DNA of 41,353 nucleotides, from NCBI GenBank assembly GCA_035637595.1, contig DASPWW010000035.1, forward strand, positions 1-41,353, read 5' to 3'. The notes beneath the pieces were generated by a model. The model did not search any database and had not been told where the DNA came from. It saw only the letters and a list, made by a program, of their open reading frames with translations. The first letter of the stretch is position 1. Each line of letters opens with the position of its first letter. The position numbers and the translations under genes are program-made. The DNA is from DASPWW01 sp035637595. Its GTDB lineage: Bacteria > Actinomycetota > Thermoleophilia > Solirubrobacterales > 70-9. Of this stretch, positions 7,138-15,487 are shown one piece after another.

Positions 7138-8492
7138 AGCCCGGGCTCGACGTCACGGTCGATCCGGCTCCCGATACCGCGCTGGCGTCGCCGCAGGGAG
7201 ACGCCGTCACCGTCGAGGACGTTCTCCCCGGCGAGGCGGCGGTCGCCGAGGCGGCGCGGCGCTCGCTCGAGGGCCACGCCCGCGGCCCTGCCAGGGTATG
7301 GCCGTTCCTGGGCCCGGCGTTCGTCGCCGCCGTCGCATACATCGACCCCGGCAACTTCGCGACCAACGTCGCGGGCGGGGCGAAGTACGGCTACCTCCTG
7401 CTGTGGGTGGTCGTCTCGGCGAACCTGATCGCGATGCTGGTCCAGACCCAGTCGGCGAAGCTCGGCATCGCCACCGGCAAGAACCTTCCCGAGCTGTGCC
7501 GCGAGGTGTTCTCGCGCCGGACCTCGCTGGGCCTGTGGGTCCAGGCCGAGCTGGTGGCGATGTCAACGGACATCGCCGAGGTCGTCGGTGCCGCTCTTGG
7601 TCTCTACCTGCTGTTCGGGACTCCCCTGTTCGTCGCCGGGCTGATCGCCGGCGCCGGGGCGTTCGGCATCCTCGCGCTCCAGCAGATGGGATTCCGCAGG
7701 CTCGAGGCCGGCATCAGCGTGCTGGTCGGGGTGGTGGTGCTCGCATTCGGGCTCGAGATCTTCTACGCGGACCCGAGCCCGGGACAGATCGCCAGCCACC
7801 TCGTGGTGCCGGGCTTCGCCGGCACCGGGAGCATCCTGCTCGCGACCGGGATCATCGGAGCCACCGTGATGCCCCACGTCGTGTACCTGCACTCCGCGCT
7901 GACCCAGCGCCGGATCGTCGGGCGCGACGCGCCCGAGCGGCGGCGGATCCTGCGCTTCGAGAAGATCGACGTTGTCATCGCGATGAGCCTCGCCGGCGTG
8001 GTCAACCTCTCGATGATGGTCATGGCGGCGGCGCTGTTCAACGAGAGCGGGCTGATCGGGGTCGAGAGCATCGAGGGCGCCTTCGACGGGCTCCACCAGC
8101 TCGTCTCCGGCAACGCCGCCACGGTCTTCGGGATCGCCCTGCTCGCTTCGGGCTTCGCCTCGTCCTCGGTCGGCACGATGGCAGGCCAGGTCGTGATGCA
8201 GGGGTTCATCCGCCGGCGCATCCCGATCTTCGCCCGCCGCGCGATCACGCTCGCCCCGGCGCTGGTCGTGCTCGGGATCGGCCTAGACCCGACCGACGCG
8301 CTCGTGATCAGCCAGGTGGTGCTGTCGTTCGGGATCCCGTTCGCGCTCGTTCCGCTGATCCTGATCGCGCGCCGCCGTGACGTGATGGGTGAGCTCGCCA
8401 ACCCGCCGTGGCTGTCGGCGGTGGCGGGCACGCTCGGCGGCCTGATCATCGCGCTCAACGTCTTCCTGCTCGAGCAGCTGTTCTTCGGCTGA
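7134..8492 (+). CDS. mntH: NRAMP-family divalent metal (Mn2+/H+) transporter
   Basis: 452 residues starting at GTG 7134, which overlaps the regulator's TGA by 4 bp (translational coupling). After a 55-residue soluble tail there are about 11 hydrophobic helices. TM1 carries the D-P-G-N metal motif and TM6 the M-P-H-x-x-Y segment, the two broken helices that bind Mn(II) in NRAMP structures. It imports Mn(II), possibly Fe(II), with protons across the plasma membrane. Pairing with a DtxR-type gene implies repression at high metal. The N-terminal extension is longer than in E. coli MntH. Confidence 0.94.
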   Translation: MKPGLDVTVDPAPDTALASPQGDAVTVEDVLPGEAAVAEAARRSLEGHARGPARVWPFLGPAFVAAVAYIDPGNFATNVAGGAKYGYLLLWVVVSANLIAMLVQTQSAKLGIATGKNLPELCREVFSRRTSLGLWVQAELVAMSTDIAEVVGAALGLYLLFGTPLFVAGLIAGAGAFGILALQQMGFRRLEAGISVLVGVVVLAFGLEIFYADPSPGQIASHLVVPGFAGTGSILLATGIIGATVMPHVVYLHSALTQRRIVGRDAPERRRILRFEKIDVVIAMSLAGVVNLSMMVMAAALFNESGLIGVESIEGAFDGLHQLVSGNAATVFGIALLASGFASSSVGTMAGQVVMQGFIRRRIPIFARRAITLAPALVVLGIGLDPTDALVISQVVLSFGIPFALVPLILIARRRDVMGELANPPWLSAVAGTLGGLIIALNVFLLEQLFFG

Positions 8493-8516
8493 CAGCCTCC
8501 AAGTAGGCTGTCCCGG

Positions 8517-8879
8517 ATGGGGCTCGCGGAGACGTTCACGGAGATCGTCGAGGCGTTGCCCGACGACTGGACCGACCTCGAGATCGACATGCGGATTCGC
8601 GACGAGACGCGCTACGTCGACGCCGCGGTGATCCTGACCCAGATAAACGCCCAGCCGTACTCGAAGGCCGACTGGCACTGGCGGATAAACGTCGCGCATC
8701 GCTTCGGCCACGCCGCCGCCCCGGAGACGGTCCGCGGCACGCTTGAGATACTCGACCGCGAGGGGATCGAGGGCGAGATGATGGTCTGCGACATGCGCGA
8801 GGGGCGCGCGGAGGTCGTCCAGATGTGGGGCCGGCCCGAGAGCGTGCGGCGCGAGTTTCGCCAGCGCCGCAGCCTGTAG
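8517..8879 (+). CDS. conserved-looking hypothetical protein, 120 aa
   Basis: A small soluble acidic protein with no motif I recognise. It is rich in W and D near the N-terminus (A-L-P-D-D-W-T-D-L-E) and ends in a very basic tail. The pattern suggests an alpha/beta fold; there are no Cys pairs or signal peptide. The ATG at 8517 sits 7 nt after a TAGGCT box (8504-8509) that lies just past the mntH stop, so it has its own leaderless promoter. Strong codon bias and the tight fit between neighbours support a real gene. The next gene starts 11 bp downstream. Confidence 0.7.
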   Translation: MGLAETFTEIVEALPDDWTDLEIDMRIRDETRYVDAAVILTQINAQPYSKADWHWRINVAHRFGHAAAPETVRGTLEILDREGIEGEMMVCDMREGRAEVVQMWGRPESVRREFRQRRSL

Positions 8880-8890
8880 GCAACCCCGGC

Positions 8891-9220
8891 ATGGCCCGCG
8901 TCGTCGCGCTGGCGCCGGATCTGATGTTCGGGTCTCGGATCGAGACCGTGCTCGGCGCCGCCGGGCATGACGTGACGCTGGCCGCGTCCGCCGCCGAGGC
9001 GCCGCTCGGCGACGCCGACCTGCTGATCGCCGACCTCGAACGGGTCGAGCCCGAGGCGGTCGTCGGGCTCGGGATCCCGGTGCTCGGCTTCTATCGCCAC
9101 ACCGACCCCGAGACGCGCGAGCAGGCCGAGGCCGCGGGCGTCGATCGCGTCGTCCCGCGCTCGCGGATGGCGCGTGAGATGCCTGAGCTGGTGGCGGCGC
9201 TGCTCGATGAAGCTGGGTAG
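8891..9220 (+). CDS. CheY-like receiver-domain protein, atypical
   Basis: 109 residues with the rhythm of a receiver domain: beta1 (R-V-V-A-L-A-P-D), beta3 ending in L-L-I-A-D-L-E, where the Asp sits at the phosphoacceptor position, and beta4 V-L-G-F-Y-R-H. The acidic pair after beta1 that binds Mg in true response regulators is missing, and the usual Lys after beta5 is not evident (V-V-P-R-S-R). It may be a degenerate, phosphorylation-independent receiver. No histidine kinase or output domain is nearby. It ends 102 bp before the convergent binding-protein gene. Confidence 0.6.
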   Translation: MARVVALAPDLMFGSRIETVLGAAGHDVTLAASAAEAPLGDADLLIADLERVEPEAVVGLGIPVLGFYRHTDPETREQAEAAGVDRVVPRSRMAREMPELVAALLDEAG

Positions 9221-9273
9221 AAGGCTGGGGGCAATGACCCGGTTGGTGGAGTGAGGGCCGCGCCGGCACGACG

Positions 9274-9314
9274 TGGGCTGCATTCGCCCCCGTATTTGGG
9301 GTCAATGCGGCCCA
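9274..9314. terminator. long nested hairpin, bidirectional terminator
   Basis: TGGGCTGCATT at 9274-9284 pairs with AATGCGGCCCA at 9304-9314 (one G-T wobble), and the interior holds a second stem of CCCC with GGGG. It sits between two convergent stops (9220 and 9323), the expected place for a shared terminator. Confidence 0.75.
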
Positions 9315-9322
9315 GGTAGGGG

Positions 9323-10291
9323 TTAGGGCAGGAATTGGGGGTCGAACGCCTCGCCGACGTCGATCGGACGCTCGAGGATCCCGTGCTCGGCGTCCCATCG
9401 CGACCAGGCGCGAAGCACCGCCGGGTCGAGCCGGCCGACCGGGCTCAGGGCGGGGAGCAGGGCGTCGAGCTGCGCCTCCTGTTCGCCGCGGTCTAGGGCG
9501 TGCGCGCCGGCCAGCAGGGTATCGAGGCCCTGTTCGGGATCGTCGACGGCGAGCTGGTAGCCCTGCATCGTGGCGCTGACCACGGCTCCGACGAGCTCGG
9601 GGTCGTCGGCTATCAAATCCCCGGTCGTGACGAGCACGAGCTCGGGGTAGCGCGGGGCTCCGAAGCGATCGATCCGGAACTCGCGCGTGGGAACGCCACG
9701 ACGCCGTAGCGCCACCCCTTCGGCATTCCAGAACGCGGTGGCCGCGTCGACCCGGCCGGCGGCGAGCGTCGGGACCGCCTCGAACCCGATCGTGACCCGG
9801 TCGACGCTGTCGGGATCCACCCCGTCGGCCTCGAGCACCGAGTCGAGCACCGCGTCGTCGGAGGGGACGCCGGTGACCCCGACGCGACCGCCCGCGAGGT
9901 CGGCCGGCCGGCGGATTGCGTCGCGATCGGCGGCGATCACGGCGGCCAATGGCCGCTGCACGATCGGGGCGACTCCGACTATGTCGAAGCCCTGCTCCCG
10001 GGCCAGTCCCAGATCGTGGATGTCGAGGATCGCGAACTGGACCCGGCCGGCACGCAGCAGCTTCGGCGCATCGCTGGACGCCGACGGCTCACGGACGTCG
10101 AGGTCGACGCCCGCGCGTTCGTAAAGCCCGTTCTCCAGGGCGGCGTAGATGCCCGTGTGAGCCGCATTGGCCTGGAAGTCGAGCACGAGGGTCGCGCCTC
10201 GTGGCGCGCCCGGTTCAGCGCCGCCCCCTCCGCACGACCCGAGGGCCATCGTCGTGAGGGCGGCCGCCAGCAGCGCGGCGACCCTGGTCAT
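9323..10291 (-). CDS. NMT1/ThiY-type substrate-binding lipoprotein (orphan)
   Basis: 322 residues. The signal peptide ends in a lipobox with L-G-S-C near residue 20, followed by a Gly-rich linker. The mature part follows the NMT1/THI5-like periplasmic-binding fold: an early G-I-Y-A-A-L-E-N-G-L-Y segment, the R-x-G-x-V-Q-F-A-I-L-D strand, and G-G-R-V-G-V-T-G. Relatives bind pyrimidine thiamine precursors, alkanesulfonates or nitrate. No permease or ATPase gene is adjacent, so ligand and partner are unknown. The ATG at 10291 lies 10 nt after TATCCT, in a promoter shared back-to-back with ppa. Confidence 0.82.
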   Translation of the reverse strand: MTRVAALLAAALTTMALGSCGGGGAEPGAPRGATLVLDFQANAAHTGIYAALENGLYERAGVDLDVREPSASSDAPKLLRAGRVQFAILDIHDLGLAREQGFDIVGVAPIVQRPLAAVIAADRDAIRRPADLAGGRVGVTGVPSDDAVLDSVLEADGVDPDSVDRVTIGFEAVPTLAAGRVDAATAFWNAEGVALRRRGVPTREFRIDRFGAPRYPELVLVTTGDLIADDPELVGAVVSATMQGYQLAVDDPEQGLDTLLAGAHALDRGEQEAQLDALLPALSPVGRLDPAVLRAWSRWDAEHGILERPIDVGEAFDPQFLP

Positions 10292-10301
10292 GGCGAGCCG
10301 C

Positions 10302-10311
10302 AGGATAGCCT
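10302..10311. promoter_or_regulatory. overlapping divergent -10 boxes between the binding protein and ppa
   Basis: The start codons at 10291 (minus) and 10321 (plus) are 29 bp apart. The minus-strand TATCCT (10302-10307) and the plus-strand TAGCCT (10306-10311) overlap by 2 bp, with 10- and 9-nt spacers to the two ATGs. Both transcripts would be leaderless and cannot be initiated at once. Confidence 0.55.
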
Positions 10312-10320
10312 TGACGGCCG

Positions 10321-10845
10321 ATGGCCGACGAGCTGCTCGCCTTTATCGAGATTCCCAAGGGAAGCCGCAACAAGTACGAGTACGACGAGGACCTGCGCCG
10401 GGTGGTGCTCGACCGCTTCCTGTCGTCGTCGACCGTCTACCCGACCGACTACGGCTACCTGCTCGGCCACCGCGGGCGCGACGGTGACCCGCTCGACGCG
10501 ATGGTGTGCGTGTCCGAGCCGACGTTTCCCGGCTGCGTGATCCGGGTCAAGCCGATCGCGCTGTTCAAGATGCGCGACGAGAAGGGCGAGGACGACAAGA
10601 TCGTCTGCGTCCCCACGCACGACCCGGGCTGGAACCATGCCGAGGTCCTCGATGACATTCCGGAGATGCTGCAGCGCGAGATTTCCCACTTCTTTTCGAT
10701 CTACAAGCAGCTCGAGGGCAAGTCCGTGAACGTCGAGGGGTGGAAGTCGCGCGAAGAGGCGCTCGAGGTGATCGCCGACGGGCGCAAGCTCGAGCAGGAG
10801 CACGCCGGAGAGCCAGGGAACCCCTCTGATGTCCGCGATGGGTAG
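10321..10845 (+). CDS. ppa: inorganic pyrophosphatase (family I)
   Basis: 174 residues with the complete family I active site: the E-I-P-K-G-S-R-N-K-Y-E-Y start, the Y-P-x-D-Y-G-Y segment, and the signature D-G-D-P-L-D that binds Mg and pyrophosphate. It hydrolyses PPi to 2 Pi in the cytoplasm and pulls biosynthetic reactions forward, including nucleotidyl transfers such as CofC in the nearby F420 genes. The length is typical for actinobacterial Ppa (about 160-175). The C-terminal 15 residues are a polar tail. Start ATG 10321, probably leaderless. Confidence 0.96.
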   Translation: MADELLAFIEIPKGSRNKYEYDEDLRRVVLDRFLSSSTVYPTDYGYLLGHRGRDGDPLDAMVCVSEPTFPGCVIRVKPIALFKMRDEKGEDDKIVCVPTHDPGWNHAEVLDDIPEMLQREISHFFSIYKQLEGKSVNVEGWKSREEALEVIADGRKLEQEHAGEPGNPSDVRDG

Positions 10846-10907
10846 ACTGCCGCCCTCATTCGCGGGGTGACCGTCGCCCCGCGGGGTCACCAAAAGCTTC
10901 GAGGAGG
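10843..10907 (+). promoter_or_regulatory. promoter and structured leader of the aquaporin gene
   Basis: TAGACT (10843-10848) overlaps the ppa stop codon. In the roughly 60-nt leader two 7-bp stems exclude each other: CGCGGGG 10861-10867 with CCCCGCG 10877-10883, or GGTGACC 10866-10872 with GGTCACC 10885-10891. A strong GAGGAGG (10901-10907) follows before GTG 10917. The layout would allow a switch, but no known riboswitch class is recognised. Confidence 0.45.
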
Positions 10908-10916
10908 TACGAGCAA

Positions 10917-11699
10917 GTGCAGGATCGAGGACTCGCCGCCTACATCGCTGAGCTCGTAGGCACGTTCTTCCTGGTGTTCTTCGTCACCAGCGTCGTGACC
11001 CTGTACGTGGCGACCGGCGCGGACGCGCAGTTCGGCTCCGACTTCGCGGTCGTCGGGCTCGCGCAGGGCTTCGTGCTCTTCGCGCTCGTGCAGGTCCTGG
11101 CCGGGGTGAGCGGCGGCCACTTCAATCCCGCCGTGACCGTCGCGGCGGCCGCGCTGCGGCGCATCGATCCGCTCGATGCGGTCGTCTACATCCTCGCCCA
11201 GCTGTCGGGCGGCGTCCTCGGCGCGCTGCTGACCAAGGCGCTGCTGCTCGACGAAGGTCGCGTCGGCAACTACGGAGCGGCCACGATCAGCCCCCTCGTC
11301 GGCGACAACTTCGACGGCATGGTCTTCGAGGCGATCGGCACCTTCATGCTCGTCCTCGCGGTGCTCGCGGTGGCTCTGAATCCGCGCGCCCGCAACGAGT
11401 GGGCGCCGCTGACGATCGGGCTCACGCTCGGGTTCGTCGTGATGACGATCGGCCCGCTGACCGGGGCCGCGGTGAACCCCGCACGCTGGTTCGGCCCGGC
11501 GCTGGTCGGCGAGGAGTTCGGGGGCGTCTGGCCCTACCTGGTCGGCGATCTGGTCGGAGGTGTGCTGGCCGCCGGGTTCTTCTTCTTCGTGATCGCGGGG
11601 CAGAGAATCATCGGGGCTCCGGGGACGGCGGAGGAACAACCGCCCAAGGCGACCCCGCCCGGGCGGCGAGCCGGATCGGGCCCCGGCAAGTCCAGCTAG
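10917..11699 (+). CDS. MIP-family channel (aquaporin/glycerol facilitator)
   Basis: 260 residues, six hydrophobic helices and two half-helices. Both NPA boxes are present: G-H-F-N-P-A-V-T after TM2 and V-N-P-A-R after TM5, the latter with the selectivity-filter Arg. It conducts water or small neutral solutes across the cytoplasmic membrane. Water versus glycerol selectivity is not certain, though the short loops fit AqpZ better than GlpF. The C-terminal 25 residues are Pro-rich and basic. The GTG start at 10917 is fixed by the GAGGAGG ten bases upstream. Confidence 0.92.
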   Translation: MQDRGLAAYIAELVGTFFLVFFVTSVVTLYVATGADAQFGSDFAVVGLAQGFVLFALVQVLAGVSGGHFNPAVTVAAAALRRIDPLDAVVYILAQLSGGVLGALLTKALLLDEGRVGNYGAATISPLVGDNFDGMVFEAIGTFMLVLAVLAVALNPRARNEWAPLTIGLTLGFVVMTIGPLTGAAVNPARWFGPALVGEEFGGVWPYLVGDLVGGVLAAGFFFFVIAGQRIIGAPGTAEEQPPKATPPGRRAGSGPGKSS

Positions 11700-11759
11700 C
11701 ACCGAGCCTCACGCGGCGGGGAAGCGACCGCGCGGCGGTCGTGTAGTTTGGGTCGCGGC

Positions 11760-13958
11760 ATGCGCCGCGTCACGTTCTCGCGCAACTACACGCTGTCGCT
11801 GTCGCGCACCTGCCAGTGTTACTGCAAGTACTGCTCGTTTGCGACCCACCGCGCCCACATCTACGAGCCGGCCGAGGTCGAGCGGCGGCTCGACGAGGCG
11901 CTGAGGCGAAACTGCAAGGAGCTGCTCGTCCTGACCGGCGAGCGCCCCGACGTCAACCCGCAGGTCGCCGAGCGACTCGCGGAGTGGGGCCACGACAGCT
12001 TCACCTCGTACGTAGCGTGGACCTGCGAGCGAGCCCTGGAGCGCGGCCTGCTGCCGCACACGAATCTCGGGGTGCTGTCGCCCCCCGATCTCGCACGGCT
12101 TCGCGAGGTGACGGCGTCCCAGGGCCTGATGCTCGAGTCGATGGCGGAGCACCTGATGGACACCGTCCACGCCGGGTCGCCGACGAAGCACCCGGCGCGC
12201 AGGCTCGAGACGATCGAGGCGGCCGGTGAGCTGCGAATCCCGTTCACGAGCGGCATCCTCGTGGGAATTGGCGAGACCGAGGGCGAACGGGTCGCGTCAC
12301 TCGAGGCGCTCGCGGCCGCGCACGAGCGCCACGGTCACATCCAGGAGGTAATCCTCCAGAACTTCGTCCCTCATCCCGACTACTACGGGCGCGAGGTCGC
12401 CGAGATCGCCGACGAGTCGGCACGAGCGCGGTGGACCAATGGGGACTCGACGGTCCGCTCAGGGGAGCGGCCGCTGCCCGACTGGGCGACGCCGATCACG
12501 CTCGACGACATGCGGCGGCTGGTGGCGGAGTGCAGGCGCCTGATGCCCGACGTCGGGATCCAGATTCCCCCGAACCTCTCCGACTGGTGGCTGGATCTGG
12601 TCGAGGCGGGGGCCACCGACCTGGGCGGGCTGTCGGCAAACGGCGATCACATCTCGCCCGAGCACGCCTTCCCGAGCCCGCACCAGGCGCGCAAGCGGCT
12701 CGCGCCGCGGGGCTTCGCGCTCACCGAGCGGCTGTGCGTCTACCCGGAGTACATGGATGCCGAGTGGATGGAGCAGGGGGTCCTCGACGTCATCAAGCTC
12801 AAGTACTGGAGCTTCATACCGCGCCGCGGCTCGGGGCGACGCGGCGAGCGACCGGTGGCCGCCGACGTGGCCCCGCGCGCAATCGAGCGCGGCCGCGCCG
12901 GTGAGGCGCTCAGCCACGAGGAGCTGACCGCGCTGTTCGCGGAAACCCGCCCCGACGTGATCGAGGAGATGCGCGCGGCGGCCGACGAGCTCCGCGCCGA
13001 GCTGGTCGGCGACCGGGTCACGTTCGTGATCAACCGCAACATCAACTTCACGAACATCTGCGTGGTGGGGTGCGCGTTCTGCGGTTTCGGGCAGGGGCGG
13101 CGCTCGCCCGACGCCTACCACGTCACCCCGGAGGACTTCACGCGGCGAGTCGCCGAAGCGGTCGACTACGGGGTAAGCGAGATCTGCATGCAGGCGGGGA
13201 TCCATCCCGACTACACGCTGGAGGACTACGGACGCTGGCTGCGGCTCGTCAAGGAGGTCGCCCCCCACGTCCACCTGCACGCCTACTCGCCGATGGAGGT
13301 CCATTACATGTGCGAGCGCTCGGGCCGCTCGCCCGACGCCGTGTTCGAGTACCTGATCGAGTGCGGGCTCGGATCCACCCCCGGCACCGCCGCGGAGGTG
13401 CTCCACGACGGCGTGCGCCAGCGGATCTCCCCCAACAAGCTGCCGGTCGCGAGGTGGGTCGAGATCGTCGAGGCGTGCCATCGCTCCGGCCTGCGCTCGA
13501 GCTCGACGGTCATGTTCGGCCACATCGAGGAGCCGTCGGAGCTGGCGACCCACATGCGCGTGGTGCGCGAGCTTCAGGAGCGCACGGGGGGGATCACGGA
13601 GTTCGTCCCGCTGAGCTTCATCCCCTTCAACACGCTGCTGGGCCGCACCCACGGGGTCGAGGAGATCTCACGGCAGGACAACCTCAAGCACACCGCGGCC
13701 TTCCGGCTCGCGCTCGGGCGGACGATCCCCAACCTCCAGGCGAGCTGGGTGAAGATGGGCCTCGACGCCGCCACCGAGAGCCTGCGCTGGGGCGTCAACG
13801 ACCTCGGTGGCACGCTGATGGAGGAGAACATCTCGCGGATGGCCGGCTCCCACCACGGCGTCCGGCTCGACCCCGAGCAGCTCATCGCCGCCGCGCGTCG
13901 CGCCGGCCGCGAGCCCGCCCAGCGGACCACCCTGTACGAGATCGTGGAGGCTTACTAG
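11760..13958 (+). CDS. fbiC: FO synthase (fused CofG-CofH), F420 biosynthesis
   Basis: A 732-residue fusion of two radical-SAM enzymes that together make FO (7,8-didemethyl-8-hydroxy-5-deazariboflavin) from tyrosine and 5-amino-6-ribitylaminouracil. The CofG half has C-x3-C-x2-C near its N-terminus (C-Q-C-Y-C-K-Y-C, codons from 11811). The CofH half has the second set, C-V-V-G-C-A-F-C, at 13059-13082. Each binds a 4Fe-4S cluster. Fusion is the actinobacterial arrangement. I choose ATG 11760: an upstream TTG at 11748 falls inside the TAGTTT -10 box (11744-11749), and the 10-nt spacing to ATG fits a leaderless mRNA. Confidence 0.95.
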   Translation: MRRVTFSRNYTLSLSRTCQCYCKYCSFATHRAHIYEPAEVERRLDEALRRNCKELLVLTGERPDVNPQVAERLAEWGHDSFTSYVAWTCERALERGLLPHTNLGVLSPPDLARLREVTASQGLMLESMAEHLMDTVHAGSPTKHPARRLETIEAAGELRIPFTSGILVGIGETEGERVASLEALAAAHERHGHIQEVILQNFVPHPDYYGREVAEIADESARARWTNGDSTVRSGERPLPDWATPITLDDMRRLVAECRRLMPDVGIQIPPNLSDWWLDLVEAGATDLGGLSANGDHISPEHAFPSPHQARKRLAPRGFALTERLCVYPEYMDAEWMEQGVLDVIKLKYWSFIPRRGSGRRGERPVAADVAPRAIERGRAGEALSHEELTALFAETRPDVIEEMRAAADELRAELVGDRVTFVINRNINFTNICVVGCAFCGFGQGRRSPDAYHVTPEDFTRRVAEAVDYGVSEICMQAGIHPDYTLEDYGRWLRLVKEVAPHVHLHAYSPMEVHYMCERSGRSPDAVFEYLIECGLGSTPGTAAEVLHDGVRQRISPNKLPVARWVEIVEACHRSGLRSSSTVMFGHIEEPSELATHMRVVRELQERTGGITEFVPLSFIPFNTLLGRTHGVEEISRQDNLKHTAAFRLALGRTIPNLQASWVKMGLDAATESLRWGVNDLGGTLMEENISRMAGSHHGVRLDPEQLIAAARRAGREPAQRTTLYEIVEAY

Positions 13959-13986
13959 GCGGACGCGCGGGTAGGCTCCCGCGCCG

Positions 13987-14442
13987 ATGGAGAGCGAGTC
14001 CTCACAGATTTCGCTCAAGATCTGCCGCCACTGCTCGGTCGCGTCGCGCACCGACGCCGCGTCCTGCCCGAGTTGCGGGAAGCCCTACGAGCGCCGCATC
14101 TGGCGCTGGTGGTTCGCGATCCCGATCGTGGTGCTCGCGTTCGGCATCGGCTATTTCGGGATCTCGAGGCTGATCGACGACGACAACCCCGCGGGTGTCA
14201 CCGCGGAGGAGGCCGCCGCCGTGACGCCGGGAATCTCGCGACCCGATCTCGAGGACCAGCTCGGCGAGGCGCCGCAGTACGAGCGCAAGCGGGGAAACGG
14301 TGAGGGGGCGCCCAGCTGCGCGTACTACGGGATCTCCGACGAGCCGGATGCGGCGTGGGAGTTCTGCTTCCAGGACGACAAGCTGATCACGTCCCACCAG
14401 GTCGGCGGGCAGGCCGCAGGCGCGGTCCCGACTCCGCCGTAG
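13987..14442 (+). CDS. zinc-ribbon membrane protein with SmpA/OmlA-like tail
   Basis: 151 residues in three parts: a C-x-x-C ... C-x-x-C zinc ribbon at about 13-31, one transmembrane helix at about 41-60, and an extracytoplasmic domain at about 70-140 in which a T-P-G-I-S-R-x-D-L-E-x-x-L-G-x-A-P stretch followed by a Cys pair resembles the SmpA/OmlA (BamE-like) fold. Similar proteins are frequent and uncharacterised in this lineage. The ATG at 13987 follows TAGGCT (13972-13977) by 9 nt, so it has its own leaderless promoter 28 bp after fbiC. Confidence 0.7.
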   Translation: MESESSQISLKICRHCSVASRTDAASCPSCGKPYERRIWRWWFAIPIVVLAFGIGYFGISRLIDDDNPAGVTAEEAAAVTPGISRPDLEDQLGEAPQYERKRGNGEGAPSCAYYGISDEPDAAWEFCFQDDKLITSHQVGGQAAGAVPTPP

Positions 14443-14488
14443 GAATTCCGCCCGGCACGACAAACGCGGCCCGTCATGATTGCCGGGC

Positions 14489-15472
14489 TTGCGCGCGATG
14501 GTCCTACACGCCCCCGGCGAGCCCCTACGCGAGGAGGTGGTCGCGGGTCCCGAGCCCGGCGCGCACCAGATTCTGATCGCGGTGCGGGCCTGCGGCGTCT
14601 GTCGCACGGACCTACACGTCGTGGACGGCGAGCTGGCCGAGCCCAATCTGCCGCTCGTCCCCGGACACCAGGTGGTGGGTGCGGTCGAGGGGGTGGGGGA
14701 GGGCGCGGAGCGCTTCGCCCCCGGCGACCGGGTGGGGGTGCCGTGGCTCGGCTGGACGTGCGGAGAGTGCCGCTACTGCCGCTCCGAGAGGGAGAACCTC
14801 TGCGAGCGGGCCGTCTTCACCGGCTATCTGACCGACGGTGGCTACGCCGAGCACGTGGTTGCGGATGAGCGCTACTGCCTCGAGCTCCCCGATCGCTTCG
14901 AGGACGTCGACGTGGCGCCGCTGCTGTGCGCAGGGCTGATCGGCTACCGCGCCCTGCGGTTGACCGGCGACGCCGAGCGCCTGGGGCTGTACGGCTTCGG
15001 CGCCTCGGCGCACATCGTCTGCCAGGTCGCCCGCCACCAGGGGCGACGGGTGTTCGCGCTTACCCGACCCGGAGACGAGGCGGGCCAGGCGTTCGCGCGC
15101 GAGCTCGGCGCGGAGTGGGCCGGGGACTCCGAGGCGGGGCCCCCGGAGCAGCTCGACGGCGCGATCGTCTTTGCGCCGGTCGGCGGGCTCGTGCCGGTGG
15201 CGCTTCGAGCGCTCGCCCCCGGTGGGACGGTGGTGTGCGCCGGAATCCACATGAGCGACATCCCGGCCTTCCCGTACGAGATCCTGTGGGGCGAGCGCTC
15301 GATTCGCTCCGTCGCAAACCTGACCCGTCGCGACGGCGAGGAGTTCATGAGCCTCGCGCCATGCGTCCCCGTGCGTACCTCGGTCACGCCGTATCCGCTC
15401 GACGCCGCGAACGCGGCCCTGGGCCATCTTCGGGACGGCACCCTGCACGGCGCGGCCGTGCTGGTGCCATAG
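14489..15472 (+). CDS. zinc-dependent alcohol dehydrogenase (MDR, AdhA-like)
   Basis: About 327 residues. Catalytic-zinc ligands C35 (A-C-G-V-C-R-T-D) and H60 (P-G-H-Q), and four structural-zinc Cys C91, C94, C97 and C105 are all present, so both zinc sites should form. The Rossmann half has a G-F-G-A-S-A-H motif in place of the usual GxGxxG. It likely oxidises a primary alcohol or reduces an aldehyde with NAD(P)(H). The start is uncertain: TTG 14489 gives the usual M-R-A-M-V-L beginning and lies 8 nt after a CATGAT box; TTG 14480 and ATG 14498 are alternatives. Confidence 0.88.
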   Translation: MRAMVLHAPGEPLREEVVAGPEPGAHQILIAVRACGVCRTDLHVVDGELAEPNLPLVPGHQVVGAVEGVGEGAERFAPGDRVGVPWLGWTCGECRYCRSERENLCERAVFTGYLTDGGYAEHVVADERYCLELPDRFEDVDVAPLLCAGLIGYRALRLTGDAERLGLYGFGASAHIVCQVARHQGRRVFALTRPGDEAGQAFARELGAEWAGDSEAGPPEQLDGAIVFAPVGGLVPVALRALAPGGTVVCAGIHMSDIPAFPYEILWGERSIRSVANLTRRDGEEFMSLAPCVPVRTSVTPYPLDAANAALGHLRDGTLHGAAVLVP

Positions 15473-15487
15473 TGTGCAGGCAGCGCG

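Noticed and set aside
11748..11759. TTG 11748 as start of fbiC
   Set aside because: It falls within the TAGTTT -10 box; ATG 11760 has normal leaderless spacing and gives the expected N-terminus.
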